Made by a program: the position numbers and the translations under genes. Positions 11,581 through 21,529 of a stretch of DNA of 64,000 bases are shown here, piece by piece. The notes under the pieces are model-generated. The model saw only the letters and a program-made list of their open reading frames with translations. It was not told where the DNA came from and ran no database searches. The stretch comes from Gilliamella apicola. Its GTDB lineage: Bacteria; Pseudomonadota; Gammaproteobacteria; Enterobacterales; Orbaceae. The stretch is taken from the NCBI RefSeq assembly GCF_000599985.1, contig NZ_CP007445.1, positions 2,604,001 through 2,668,000 on the forward strand. The letters are read 5' to 3'. Within the stretch, counting starts at the first letter, position 1. Every line of letters begins with the position of its first letter.

Positions 11581-12420
11581 CTATGACAGATATAAAGATA
11601 ATACTGTAAAAATTGGAACTGCGGCTGTTAAACTGTCAATTCTATCTAAAATACCGCCATGCCCAGGTATTAAATTACCACTATCTTTAATGCCTGCTTC
11701 GCGTTTAAACATACTTTCAGTTAAATCGCCTAATACTGAGGCTAAAATAGCAAAAAAAGAACTAATAAAAAAAACATACAATTTTATATTGAACAAATTA
11801 GAATAATAAACAATCAAACTAATTAAAAGTGCGACACTAACACCACCAATAAAACCTTCTACAGTTTTACCAGGGGAAACTCTTGGTGCTAATTTTCGTT
11901 TACCAAAAGTTCGTCCAGCAAAGTAAGCTCCAGTATCTGTTGCCCATACTAGCACAAATGTATATAACAGCAATATTGCGCCAGTATAACAATTAGACTG
12001 ATAGTCAATAGATCTTAAAACTATAACGCTAATAAAAAACGGAAACAACGTAAAAAAGGCAAAAAATAATTTTACAGAAATATTAGACCAATAATGTATG
12101 GTTTTGGGATAACTCATGACTAAGTATAATGCAACTAACCACCAGATAATTGAAAGTGATAATATAATATTATAAAGCTTGGATTTTAGTTCAAAAGAGA
12201 TTGGCATAAAATATAATAAAGCTAATAGAACCGCAATAAAAAAAGCAAACATTAATCTTGAATGCTTATTAGTTATATGTAAAAACTGAGACCACTCCCA
12301 TGCAGCTATACCGCTAACAGCAATCATAATAGAAGCGAATATCGATAGTTTCGTAAAAAAAAGTAGAATAATTACAAGTGGAATTAGCACAATTGCAGCA
12401 AGTAATCGTTGAATTAACAT
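11581..12420 (-). CDS. cdsA: CdsA phosphatidate cytidylyltransferase
   Basis: Makes CDP-diacylglycerol from phosphatidate and CTP at the inner membrane, the branch point for phospholipid synthesis. The 279 residues carry about eight membrane segments and the family signature near the C-terminus (SMFKREAGIKDSGNLIPGHG, then DRIDSL). The start overlaps the end of uppS by 7 bp, so the two are translationally coupled. Confidence 0.95.
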   Translation of the reverse strand: MLIQRLLAAIVLIPLVIILLFFTKLSIFASIMIAVSGIAAWEWSQFLHITNKHSRLMFAFFIAVLLALLYFMPISFELKSKLYNIILSLSIIWWLVALYLVMSYPKTIHYWSNISVKLFFAFFTLFPFFISVIVLRSIDYQSNCYTGAILLLYTFVLVWATDTGAYFAGRTFGKRKLAPRVSPGKTVEGFIGGVSVALLISLIVYYSNLFNIKLYVFFISSFFAILASVLGDLTESMFKREAGIKDSGNLIPGHGGILDRIDSLTAAVPIFTVLSLYLS

Positions 12421-13145
12421 GAATGTTCCTCTATAGGTATACCGCCAAAACGTCGTTCTCTGGTATTAAATACATCAATTGCTTTGTCAAATAATGTTTG
12501 ATTAAAGTCCGGCCATAAAACATCAGTAAAATAAAGTTCAGAATATGCGATTTGCCATAATAAAAAATTACTGATTCTATATTCACCACCAGTGCGAATA
12601 ACTAAATCTACTTCAGGAAAGTCATGCATACTTATTTCCGAATTAAATCGTTCTTCAGTAATATCATCTAATGTTATTTTACCATCTAAGACTTGTTTAG
12701 CCATTTTTTTAGTTGACTCTAAAATGTCCCAACGACCACCATAATTAGCAGCAACATTCAAAACTAATCCTGAATTATCTTTTGTTAATTGTTCTGCATT
12801 AATAATCATATTTTGCAAATCATCATTAAATTGAGAAATATTACCAATAATATTTAATCGAACATTATTTTTGTGTAAACTTTTCATTTCACGATTCAAA
12901 GCATAAATAAACAAAGAAATTAAAGCGGAAACTTCATTCGCAGGTCGTTTCCAATTTTCACTACTAAAAGCATACAACGTCAAAACTTTTATACCAAGAG
13001 TTGCAGCATAGGTAACAATTTTACGTACGGCTTTTAAACCTGCTCTATGTCCAACTGCGCGTAATTGTTTTCGTTGCTGTGCCCAACGACCATTTCCATC
13101 CATAATGATCGCTACATGGTTAGGAATGTATCTTTCTTGAATCAT
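12414..13145 (-). CDS. uppS: UppS undecaprenyl diphosphate synthase
   Basis: Cis-prenyltransferase that builds the C55 lipid carrier for peptidoglycan and other wall polymers. It has the N-terminal signature IIMDGNGRWA with the catalytic aspartate, GHRAG, the ENWKRP segment and the C-terminal DLVIRTGGEYRISNFLLWQ motif. Length 243 is typical. It opens the uppS-cdsA-rseP-bamA-skp-lpxD envelope run. The usual upstream gene dxr is replaced by crp. Confidence 0.96.
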   Translation of the reverse strand: MIQERYIPNHVAIIMDGNGRWAQQRKQLRAVGHRAGLKAVRKIVTYAATLGIKVLTLYAFSSENWKRPANEVSALISLFIYALNREMKSLHKNNVRLNIIGNISQFNDDLQNMIINAEQLTKDNSGLVLNVAANYGGRWDILESTKKMAKQVLDGKITLDDITEERFNSEISMHDFPEVDLVIRTGGEYRISNFLLWQIAYSELYFTDVLWPDFNQTLFDKAIDVFNTRERRFGGIPIEEHSC

Positions 13146-13203
13146 GAAATATACCGTATCATATAAATCATTTTATCAACTTATTAAATATTTGTTTAAT
13201 CAC

Positions 13204-13833
13204 TTAGCGTGTTCCGTAAACAACAATAGTTTTACCATGGGCAGAAATTAAATGTTGATCTTCAAGCATTTTTAAAATTCGGCCTACGGTCTCACGAGAA
13301 CATCCAACAATCTGGCCTATTTCCTGACGAGTAATTTTAATTTGCATACCATCAGGATGTGTCATGGCATCAGGCTGTTTAGCCAGATTCAATAATGTTT
13401 GTGCAATACGACCAGCAACATCAAGAAACGCTAAATTGCTAACTTTTTCTGAAGTTACTTGTAATCTGCTAGCCATTTGGCTAGCAAGTTTCATTAAAAT
13501 ATCAGGGTTGACTTGTACAAGTTGCTTAAACTTCTTGTATGAGATTTCAGCAACTTCACAACTTGTTTTTGCTTTAACCCAAGCACTTCGCTCTGTTCCT
13601 TCTTCAAAAAGACCTAATTCACCTAAAAATTGATTCTGATTTAAATAAGATAATATCATTTCATTACCTTCATCATCTTTAATCAATACTGCTACAGAGC
13701 CTTTTACAATATAATAGAGAGTTTCTGCTTTTTCACCTTGATGAATAAGGGTACTTTTAGCTGGATACTTATGAATATGGCAATGGGATAAAAACCACTC
13801 TAATGTCGTATCCGTTTGCTGTTTACCAATCAT
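13204..13833 (-). CDS. crp: Crp, cyclic AMP receptor protein
   Basis: Global transcription regulator that binds cAMP and DNA. The cAMP pocket is visible in [17 protein letters not shown], and the helix-turn-helix ([18 protein letters not shown]) is identical to E. coli Crp, so the same TGTGA-N6-TCACA operator is expected. I use the ATG at 13833, preceded by AGGAAGGA; the reading frame extends 7 codons to a TTG. The resulting 209 residues equal the E. coli length. Its position next to uppS is unusual compared with E. coli. Confidence 0.97.
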   Translation of the reverse strand: MIGKQQTDTTLEWFLSHCHIHKYPAKSTLIHQGEKAETLYYIVKGSVAVLIKDDEGNEMILSYLNQNQFLGELGLFEEGTERSAWVKAKTSCEVAEISYKKFKQLVQVNPDILMKLASQMASRLQVTSEKVSNLAFLDVAGRIAQTLLNLAKQPDAMTHPDGMQIKITRQEIGQIVGCSRETVGRILKMLEDQHLISAHGKTIVVYGTR

Positions 13834-13922
13834 TATTCCTTCCTCTCCATTCAATTTACAACCTACACACTATAACAAAGTTGAACAATAAATCATATAC
13901 TAAGCAATAACGATTTTAGCCA

Positions 13923-14129
13923 TTATTTAACAAGTTTAATATCAACTGTTTGATGTAATTCAGACCAAAAAATTGCCGCAGTTCCATCAATTAACTGAGA
14001 TTTTACTTGAGTAACCTTTTCTTGGAGGGATTTTTCTTGCAGACCATAATCAGTACCTTCACGTAACACAAAGTGTTCTATTATGTTATCTAAAGTTTGG
14101 GAATCAAGATTTTGCCAAGGAATAATCAT
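13923..14129 (-). CDS. yheU: YheU family protein (UPF0270)
   Basis: Small conserved gammaproteobacterial protein of 68 residues. The start [18 protein letters not shown] and the block [10 protein letters not shown] match YheU of enterobacteria. Function unknown. It lies upstream of crp on the same strand with a 90-bp gap. Family assignment rests on recognition of these two blocks. Confidence 0.85.
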   Translation of the reverse strand: MIIPWQNLDSQTLDNIIEHFVLREGTDYGLQEKSLQEKVTQVKSQLIDGTAAIFWSELHQTVDIKLVK

Positions 14130-14453
14130 GATAAATTAATATTATTTGGGATTATTAGTATTCTAAAGTATTCATTTAAAAATAAGAAGAAGCATTTCAT
14201 TTTTTAATTTTATTTGGATAATAATAATGAAAATAGATCATATAATAAAATTGTATAAATCATCTTAAATACTAAAAAATTAATTAGTTAAAACTTAAAA
14301 GCATGCAGTTTTATTTTATTTACATCTAAATAACTTACAATAAATTAAACATTATAATGTTTTTTTAATAGTAAAGAAAAACCACTCATATGAGTGGTTT
14401 TAATAGCATTTAAAGTAATTACTATTACTTATAAAAATACCGAGTTATATTAA
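14130..14453 (-). other. AT-rich intergenic region with a strong terminator
   Basis: A 324-bp stretch without a credible gene. Its left part is the upstream region of yheU. A perfect 24-nt palindrome at 14378-14401 (AAAACCACTCAT and its complement), 52 bp past the stop of the SinI-like gene, is a terminator that could work on both strands. I see nothing else with clear structure. Confidence 0.6.
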
Positions 14454-15473
14454 CTATTTAGTTTCAACTTTCAATCTATAACCTTGAGCACCGGCTGTAT
14501 AACTTGTGTTATATATTGAGTTATGATTTGCTGAGTTGCTACCTAAGTAAATAGTATCACCTTCACCTTTTCTATTTGTTGAAACTGTAGCTAACTCATC
14601 ACTAGTGGCAACAACACCATCATTATCACCTACGAGTGTCCATTTAAATGAATATCCTGAAGTAAATTCTTGTTCATTTGCTTGATCAAATTTTCCATCG
14701 CTATCAGCATCATTCCAAACTACAGCGACAAATTGGTCACCATATTTAGGGTTAACATCAGCGGTAGCATAGTCATGTTCAGTATCTAACTGACCATTTG
14801 CCTCAAGTTTGAAGATACCAAGTTTAAAGGTAGAACTAAGAATTGGACCTGTACCTGGTGCTTTATCACCTGGACCTGCATCAACAGAAGGTGGTTGAGT
14901 TGGCTCTTTTCCATCTGTAGTTACTTCTGGGTCAGTTGATGACCAAACATCAGATATATTTAACCATTCATTTGTATTAGGTAAACCAAATTCGGTGCGT
15001 TCTTGTAATCTAAAACCAACTTTTTCTGCGCCAGCAAATTTATCAGAAATTTCAATTGTAATAGAACCTGATTGTCTACCATTTGCATTTTCATCAGCTG
15101 TAAAAGTAGCACCAAGATCATCGGCACTAAATGTTTCCCACTTACCATTTATTTTTGCATAAACAGTAAGAGACTCTTTGATATTTCCATTATCTTTGTC
15201 GCCATCTTTATCTAATAAATTATATGAAATTTTCATATAATTACCGACTTGAACGTTATCATTTTCTGCAACTGGATTAGAACCCTCTTTATCAGTAGTA
15301 AATGTTACGCTAACAGTATGTTCTGCATCGCCATTTGTTTTGGAGAGCACAGGTGCATTACCATGTATTTGTTGAGTTGTTGTTGCATTGAATGATGCAG
15401 CAAATGCGCTACTTGATGCATAACCTGCTAATAATAAGCCAAATGCAATTTTTTTGATTGTTAAATTTTTCAT
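14454..15473 (-). CDS. Secreted SinI-like partner of the inverse autotransporter
   Basis: A 339-residue exported protein with a signal peptide (cleavage near residue 25, after SSAFA). Two beta-rich acidic domains are joined by a Pro/Gly/Thr linker (about 190-215). Aspartate-rich stretches (LLDKDGDKDNGN, WNDADSDGKFDQ) suggest calcium binding. The end GAQGYRLKVETK resembles the end of the neighbouring adhesin (GDQGFRLQV). SinI-type proteins next to SinH and ZirU/ZirS next to ZirT are known partners of such barrels, so I infer that this protein is exported by, or works with, the adhesin 153 bp upstream. Confidence 0.5.
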   Translation of the reverse strand: MKNLTIKKIAFGLLLAGYASSSAFAASFNATTTQQIHGNAPVLSKTNGDAEHTVSVTFTTDKEGSNPVAENDNVQVGNYMKISYNLLDKDGDKDNGNIKESLTVYAKINGKWETFSADDLGATFTADENANGRQSGSITIEISDKFAGAEKVGFRLQERTEFGLPNTNEWLNISDVWSSTDPEVTTDGKEPTQPPSVDAGPGDKAPGTGPILSSTFKLGIFKLEANGQLDTEHDYATADVNPKYGDQFVAVVWNDADSDGKFDQANEQEFTSGYSFKWTLVGDNDGVVATSDELATVSTNRKGEGDTIYLGSNSANHNSIYNTSYTAGAQGYRLKVETK

Positions 15474-15626
15474 GTTTAACTTCCTATTTTATTTTTAAAT
15501 TAAATATGTTGTGATTATATGAATACAACACTTTTGTTGGTGTTCCCAAATGTAGACCACCGAATTTACTCGTTAGCCTAAAACCTATATAACTATATTT
15601 TCATATTACTATAAACATTGACTAGT

Positions 15627-18335
15627 TTAGTTATAACTTGCAATGGTTACTTGTAATCTAAAACCTTGATCTCCTGCACATGCTAATGGTGAAGGTATAA
15701 CCGACTGATCTAAATTCAAATGAGTTGGAGCATTAGCAACCGGTGCAATACCTTTACCTATTGATGCATAACTCAACGTCCTCTTACTTCTTATTGTATA
15801 GTCAGCATTAGCTCCCATAGCAACATTAAACCATGGACCATTCGGATTTTGCTCATAACTTGGTAATGCGGAGGTTGCTGCATTGCCAGGACAAGCTTCA
15901 TCATTAGAACCAACAAGCGACCAAATAATAAATGGGTCTTGAAGTTCCTGTCCATTAACATCATAAGCCTTCACATGGTATTTACTATCTACTTTCCACT
16001 CTTTAATAGCATTTGGATCAAACTCTAGTGAATTACCTTTGTTTTCAGCTACTAATATGCCACCTTCTTGATAAACTTTTATAGCATTAGCTTGACCACC
16101 AGTAAAATTAACTTTAGCTGTATTGAAAGAGGTACCAAATTTATCAATGGTAATTGTAAAATCGACAGCGCCTGCAAAATTAGAGGCAACATCTAAAATA
16201 TAACTATCACCTATTACTTCAGTATTAGCTGCCGTTGCAGCATTAGAAGATACTTTTTGCCCTTTCTTAACTTTTTCAAATCTTTTTACAATGACACAAG
16301 GCTCTTGCGATGGACAAACATTAACATTACCTGACGTTCCATCAACTAAAGCTACTTTTTCACCATTCCCTGTGGTGGCTGACCACCCTTTTAATACTGA
16401 CGAAAAATTATCTGGTATACTATTCATTAGTTCTTCATCACTGAAACCTTCTACATCTTTTTCGGAGGTAATCGATCCAATGTCTACTTTAGGTTTAAAT
16501 AATGTCGCTAAGATAGTAATTGCGCTTTTACCATCCGCAGGTCTGTTAGCCACTGGTGCCTTATTTCCGTTTTCATCAATTACCCAGACCCCAATTTTAC
16601 GCGTATTTAGATTCGGTAATACTTCAAATGAAATTGAGTTAGATATTGCAGATCTGCCTTTTTCGTCAGTAACTGTTACCGCTAATGTATATTTACCCTT
16701 AGTTTTTATAGGCCGACGTTGACCAGCAGAATCAACATAATCAGGTGCTACAATTTTCCAATTGTTAATATTGGCATGAGGTGTTAACCAATTTGAAGAA
16801 CCACAAGTTCCAGTTGTAAAACAAAGGAAACCACCTGCCGCATCAATTTCCATCATATCACCAGACCATGAAACACTACGTATGCCTTTAGCATTATGAA
16901 CTCCAATGCTGACATCATATGTCTCACCTTCCAATAATTCCAGTGATTCAAGCCCCAAATCGACAGTCATTTTCTTTTCTTTATATTCAAGAACAATGTA
17001 ATTATTACGATCAACAAGATCATAACGACTGCCTTTTAATGAACGAGCAGCTTGAACCATATCAGGATCCATCTGGTCTTTTAAAGGCATTCCAATACGA
17101 TAATTCATGGTCAATTCAGCTTTAGTTTCCTTTTTACTATCTTGACCACGTTTATGTTCTGCTTTAACTGTAAATAGAGGGACAGGCGTATAATCAATAC
17201 TCGCGGTTATCGCTCTAGGATCTTTTTGTAAATTATCTTTACCAAATAATGCTACTTTATCACCATAGTATTGTTCATACATTAATGAACCACCTAAGTG
17301 TGGGTATTGTGGCAAGTATCCTTGAAAACGAACATCAAAGCCTCTTGCTGCACGTTCTAAATAATCATCAAAATCTTTTGAATTTTTCCAATCAGATAGT
17401 GGATGATAATAGTTAACGGCAAACTTCATATAATCTGTCCAAGCTTCAACACCAACACCTAATCGGTTATGAGAACGTTGAAAATCGTGGTCTAAAAACA
17501 CGTTATAGCCTAATAACCATGTTTTGTCAGCTACATCCCAGCGTTGCCCAATACCGAAGTTACCAATACGTCGGTTATGCTCATATTCTTGGAAAGATAA
17601 TTGAGTAAAAATCAATGTATCTTCGGTGTCGTACCATGGGCTAAATAATTTGGCATTGATATTATTAAATGAGCCTTTGTCACTTATATCAAACTGTAAT
17701 TGTGCTGTACCAAATTTTCCTAAAAAGTCTTGCGCAGCACCTTTTAATGGATCAACAACTTGGTTTTTTACACTACTACGAACATAATCTTCAGCATAAT
17801 CTTTAGCTTTATTTCTTACATGACCAGATATACCGCCATTTTCAGAAGAAGTGATTTGTTTCCAATCTTGAGTAGCTAAAGTTTGTAAAGTTGATGCAAC
17901 CTGAGTTGCTAAAGCGTCTTTATCCGCTTTAGGGTCATAATTATCATCTGAACCTAATTTAGGCAAATTCGCATATTTATCTTGATTATTGGTATTAGAA
18001 TCTGATTTTTTTAGTGCAGGTAATATCGGAGAATTCTCAGGCAGAACTAAACGCTCGCCCACTTCTACCGTGTCTTTTTTGTCAAAACGCCCAGCATTCA
18101 TCTCTCTTAATTCAGGTACAGAGATACTGCTTAAAAGTGCTATTTGATATAGGCTACGCTTTTGGTTATTAACCATTTCGCGAACCTTTGTACCATCTTT
18201 TAATTCGATCACTTTATTACTATCAACTGCTGTTACTGTTTCAGAAACAGTATTATCGACTGCCCAGCTCGTTTGACAGCCTAAAGCCATGATAATCAGT
18301 GTAGAGATAATTTTTAAATTAAGATTATTTCTCAT
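15627..18335 (-). CDS. Inverse autotransporter adhesin (intimin/invasin family, SinH-like)
   Basis: A 902-residue type Ve secreted adhesin. In order: signal peptide (about 1-25), a LysM-like peptidoglycan-binding segment (about 45-105), a linker, the intimin-type beta barrel (about 200-440, with FDISDKGS, WLLGYNVFLDHDF and the conserved LSDWKNS/RPARGFD-type block), then Ig-like domains to the end. The barrel sits in the outer membrane and the C-terminal part is surface-exposed. The C-terminal domain has cysteine pairs. The 475-bp AT-rich region upstream may hold its promoter. Exact orthology to SinH is likely but not proven. Confidence 0.8.
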   Translation of the reverse strand: MRNNLNLKIISTLIIMALGCQTSWAVDNTVSETVTAVDSNKVIELKDGTKVREMVNNQKRSLYQIALLSSISVPELREMNAGRFDKKDTVEVGERLVLPENSPILPALKKSDSNTNNQDKYANLPKLGSDDNYDPKADKDALATQVASTLQTLATQDWKQITSSENGGISGHVRNKAKDYAEDYVRSSVKNQVVDPLKGAAQDFLGKFGTAQLQFDISDKGSFNNINAKLFSPWYDTEDTLIFTQLSFQEYEHNRRIGNFGIGQRWDVADKTWLLGYNVFLDHDFQRSHNRLGVGVEAWTDYMKFAVNYYHPLSDWKNSKDFDDYLERAARGFDVRFQGYLPQYPHLGGSLMYEQYYGDKVALFGKDNLQKDPRAITASIDYTPVPLFTVKAEHKRGQDSKKETKAELTMNYRIGMPLKDQMDPDMVQAARSLKGSRYDLVDRNNYIVLEYKEKKMTVDLGLESLELLEGETYDVSIGVHNAKGIRSVSWSGDMMEIDAAGGFLCFTTGTCGSSNWLTPHANINNWKIVAPDYVDSAGQRRPIKTKGKYTLAVTVTDEKGRSAISNSISFEVLPNLNTRKIGVWVIDENGNKAPVANRPADGKSAITILATLFKPKVDIGSITSEKDVEGFSDEELMNSIPDNFSSVLKGWSATTGNGEKVALVDGTSGNVNVCPSQEPCVIVKRFEKVKKGQKVSSNAATAANTEVIGDSYILDVASNFAGAVDFTITIDKFGTSFNTAKVNFTGGQANAIKVYQEGGILVAENKGNSLEFDPNAIKEWKVDSKYHVKAYDVNGQELQDPFIIWSLVGSNDEACPGNAATSALPSYEQNPNGPWFNVAMGANADYTIRSKRTLSYASIGKGIAPVANAPTHLNLDQSVIPSPLACAGDQGFRLQVTIASYN

Positions 18336-18810
18336 CTTAATTATTCCTTATATTTCATCGACACAATGCTACACAGTAACAAGTTCTTTTTTTATTCGTT
18401 AATAAAGCCCATCTACCATTAAATTTTATTATTAATTTATTGTGATAAAAATGCTTTAAATTTGTTTTCTTTCTATAATTTATTATTTAAGGATTTTAAA
18501 ATCATTTAAAGTCCTTTATACGCGATGAATGATATTACAAATTTGTCATTTATCAAAATAAATTTACATTTTTTTTGTTTAATTTTGTAAAAAAATATAA
18601 TTTATCTATATTTCAAAAAGTTAAGTAGAAAGGTGATTATGTGATTGTGTTAAGATAACTGTTTAACTTAATAAACTTTGTAATAATTAATTAAAAAATT
18701 ACTTTTTTGTTATGATTTAGAGTATGTAACAAATTGATTGGATGAAAAAAACAGACAAACCATCTAATAATTCATCTGTTTTTAACATTTTTTTCATTTT
18801 AGATGATTTT
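18336..18810 (-). other. Long AT-rich intergenic region upstream of the adhesin
   Basis: A 475-bp stretch with no gene. It holds the upstream region of the adhesin. At 18748-18782 an 8-bp stem AAAACAGA/TCTGTTTT with a 19-nt loop and a T-rich tail on the minus strand is a plausible purF terminator. The high AT content upstream of a surface adhesin would suit H-NS-type silencing, which is inference. Confidence 0.5.
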
Positions 18811-20328
18811 TTATTGACCTTCATTATAAATTTCTAGATTTTCTGATTCTTTAGTTGGTGTTAACTTAATCTTATCGCTTCTGTTTATTTCTAGTGAAGA
18901 CAAATAATTATCATCAATACCATCGGTAATATATTTCCCATTAAAAACAGAGCACTCCAAATGTGTTATACTTGGATTTAGGATTTTAATTGAATCAATT
19001 AAATCAGAAAGATTTTGAAAAATAAGTTTATCAGCACCGATATCTTTAGCTATTTCATCAACTGTTCGATTATAAGCAATTAGTTCGCTTGCAACTGGCA
19101 TATCAATACCGTAAACATTAGGGTACCTTATTTCTGGTGCAGCAGAAGCCAAATAAATTTTCTTGGCACCACACGAGCGAACCATTTCAAGAATCTTTTC
19201 AGATGTGGTACCACGTACAATTGAGTCATCAACTAGGAGAACATTTTTACCTTCAAATTCAATACGATTTGCATTGAGTTTTCTTCTTACAGAAAGTTTA
19301 CGTGCAGTTTGTCCTGGCATAATGAATGTTCGACCGACATAACGATTTTTAACAAATCCTTGTCGATAAGGCTTATTTAATATTCTTGCGATTTCAAGTG
19401 CTGCATCACACGATGTTTCTGGAATAGGTATAACAACATCAATATCAACATCTTTCCATTCTTTTGCAATTTTTTGCCCAAGTTTTTGCCCCATTAAAAT
19501 ACGTGATTGATAAACAGAAACGCCATTCATCAATGAATCTGGTCTTGCAAAATAAACATATTCAAAAATACATGGGTAGTATTGAGGATTATCAGAACAT
19601 TGCTTTGAATGTAATTGTCCATCTTGAGTAATATAAATCGCCTCGCCAGGTTCAACATCGCGCATAAATTCAAAATCAAGAATATCCAATGCTACACTTT
19701 CTGAGGCAACCATATATTCAATTTTTTGATTTTCTAAAATTCTTCTACCTATAACTAACGGACGAATTCCATAAGGATCACGAAAAGCAACCAAACCATG
19801 TCCTATAATCATTGCTACACAAGCATAGGCTCCCTTAATAATCGTATGTACATTATGAATTGCGGTAAAAATATTATCTGGGCTAAGAGGGTAAGTTGGA
19901 AATTTATCGAGTTCGCTGGCAAAAATGTTAAGTAAAACTTCTGAATCGGAATTAGTATTGATATGACGCCTAGCTAACTCAAAAACTTTATTACGCAGTT
20001 TATCGGTATTAGTTAAATTACCATTATGAGCAAGAGCAATGCCATAAGGTGAATTGACATAAAACGGTTGTGCTTCCGATGGACTGGAGCTTCCAGCTGT
20101 TGGATAACGAATATGACCAATTCCTAAATTACCTTGTAAACGCTGCATATGATGTTCTTGAAATACATCTTTAACTAAACCATTAGCTTTACGCATACGA
20201 AAGCGATTTTGATCATCAATAGTAACAATACCAGCAGCATCTTGTCCCCGATGTTGCAAAACAGTCAATGCATCATAAATTGATTGGTTAACTGTACTAC
20301 TCCCTACAATACCTACAACACCACACAT
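18811..20328 (-). CDS. purF: PurF amidophosphoribosyltransferase
   Basis: First committed step of purine synthesis: PRPP plus glutamine to phosphoribosylamine. It shows Cys2 as the glutaminase nucleophile (MCGVVGIVG), the NTR-type motif GHIRYPTAG, and the PRPP-binding loop [13 protein letters not shown]. Length is 505 residues, as usual. It lies 18 bp after cvpA in the conserved folC-dedD-cvpA-purF order. A PurR-type operator is not obvious in the sequence. Confidence 0.97.
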   Translation of the reverse strand: MCGVVGIVGSSTVNQSIYDALTVLQHRGQDAAGIVTIDDQNRFRMRKANGLVKDVFQEHHMQRLQGNLGIGHIRYPTAGSSSPSEAQPFYVNSPYGIALAHNGNLTNTDKLRNKVFELARRHINTNSDSEVLLNIFASELDKFPTYPLSPDNIFTAIHNVHTIIKGAYACVAMIIGHGLVAFRDPYGIRPLVIGRRILENQKIEYMVASESVALDILDFEFMRDVEPGEAIYITQDGQLHSKQCSDNPQYYPCIFEYVYFARPDSLMNGVSVYQSRILMGQKLGQKIAKEWKDVDIDVVIPIPETSCDAALEIARILNKPYRQGFVKNRYVGRTFIMPGQTARKLSVRRKLNANRIEFEGKNVLLVDDSIVRGTTSEKILEMVRSCGAKKIYLASAAPEIRYPNVYGIDMPVASELIAYNRTVDEIAKDIGADKLIFQNLSDLIDSIKILNPSITHLECSVFNGKYITDGIDDNYLSSLEINRSDKIKLTPTKESENLEIYNEGQ

Positions 20329-20346
20329 ATAATAATTACCTCAAGC

Positions 20347-20835
20347 TTACTCAACTAAAAAAGATGATGAATTTTGGATATAATCAAAAAACCAACGAAT
20401 AATAAAATGAAAATGAGGAATAAGCTGTGACTCTGTCCAATAAGGTGATTTTGATAACGAGGTAAAGGTATCAACTAAAAAGAGTAATGCTGCTACAACT
20501 AAAATACCACGCAGTACTCCAAAGCAGATACCTAAAACTCGATCAGTTCCTGACAAACCGGTTTTTTGAACTAATTGACCAATAACATAAGAGACAACAG
20601 AGCACACTAATAATGTAGCAAAAAAAAGGATGGTGATTGCTACTGCGATACGAATCATTTCATTTTCAAAGTAGGTCAAATATTGAGTTATATAAGTATA
20701 AAAATGACCTGCTATAAAAAAAGCTAAAACCCAACTAACAAGAGATAAAGCCTCTCGAATAAAACCTCGAATGATACTAACAGATGCTGAAAAAGCAATA
20801 ATACCTATAATTGTAATATCAACCCAATTCATCAT
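20347..20835 (-). CDS. cvpA: CvpA family inner-membrane protein
   Basis: A 162-residue polytopic membrane protein with four hydrophobic segments and the family start WVDITIIGIIAFSASVSIIRGF. In E. coli CvpA is needed for colicin V production and bile/envelope stress tolerance; its molecular role is unclear. It sits directly before purF, the usual operon partner. Confidence 0.92.
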   Translation of the reverse strand: MMNWVDITIIGIIAFSASVSIIRGFIREALSLVSWVLAFFIAGHFYTYITQYLTYFENEMIRIAVAITILFFATLLVCSVVSYVIGQLVQKTGLSGTDRVLGICFGVLRGILVVAALLFLVDTFTSLSKSPYWTESQLIPHFHFIIRWFFDYIQNSSSFLVE

Positions 20836-20926
20836 AATAATCCGTAATTTTATGTTAAAAAAATATTTTTATTACTACTAATCGTTGTAATTAAGCCAAT
20901 TTTATCTTTGATATAAAAGACAATTC

Positions 20927-21517
20927 TTAATTAGTTACTATAATACCTTTCAATTTTGTCAAATTATCTAAATTAGTAATAATTTGCTCTGCTTGTTCCT
21001 TTTTTGCATACGGACCAACTTGTAACTTAATTAATTGATTCGGTTCTGGATTTTTAGGTATGAGCCTTACGTTATAATTATTTAATCTCAATAATGCAAC
21101 GAGTTCTTCAATTTTTTGTTTATTTTTTAATGCTGTCAGTTGAATCATAAATGATTTAGATTCTTGCTCTGAAACTGAAACTTTAGGATCTGACCCATCA
21201 TCATTTTCCGAAATATCATTTAATGTCAACGGGTTTGAATTTTGATCTACCCCCGAAATATATGAAGTATTAGGTATATTACTAGTATTGATATTATCAA
21301 ATTCATCACCTGATTCATTAGATGAATTTATGAGTTTATTTTGTTGATTAACTATTTCTGGTTGTAAAATTGGGGTAGCTAAAGTTCGTTGCTTAGATTT
21401 ATCTGTTAGAATCCATGGCGCTATTACAGCTAAAATTAACAATAATGTAGCAAAACCAACGAGTTGGTTTCTTATTCTATTTTGAATATTGCTGCTATTT
21501 TTTCTATTTTTCATCAT
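20927..21517 (-). CDS. dedD: DedD, SPOR-domain cell-division protein
   Basis: A 196-residue bitopic protein. It has a basic cytosolic start, one membrane segment (about 20-36, LVGFATLLLILAVIAPWIL), a Ser/Asn-rich linker (about 45-115) and a C-terminal SPOR domain (about 120-196, FMIQLTALKNKQKIEELVA) that binds denuded peptidoglycan at the septum. Identity is supported by position between folC and cvpA as in E. coli. Confidence 0.88.
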   Translation of the reverse strand: MMKNRKNSSNIQNRIRNQLVGFATLLLILAVIAPWILTDKSKQRTLATPILQPEIVNQQNKLINSSNESGDEFDNINTSNIPNTSYISGVDQNSNPLTLNDISENDDGSDPKVSVSEQESKSFMIQLTALKNKQKIEELVALLRLNNYNVRLIPKNPEPNQLIKLQVGPYAKKEQAEQIITNLDNLTKLKGIIVTN

Positions 21518-21529
21518 GATTAATTATAT

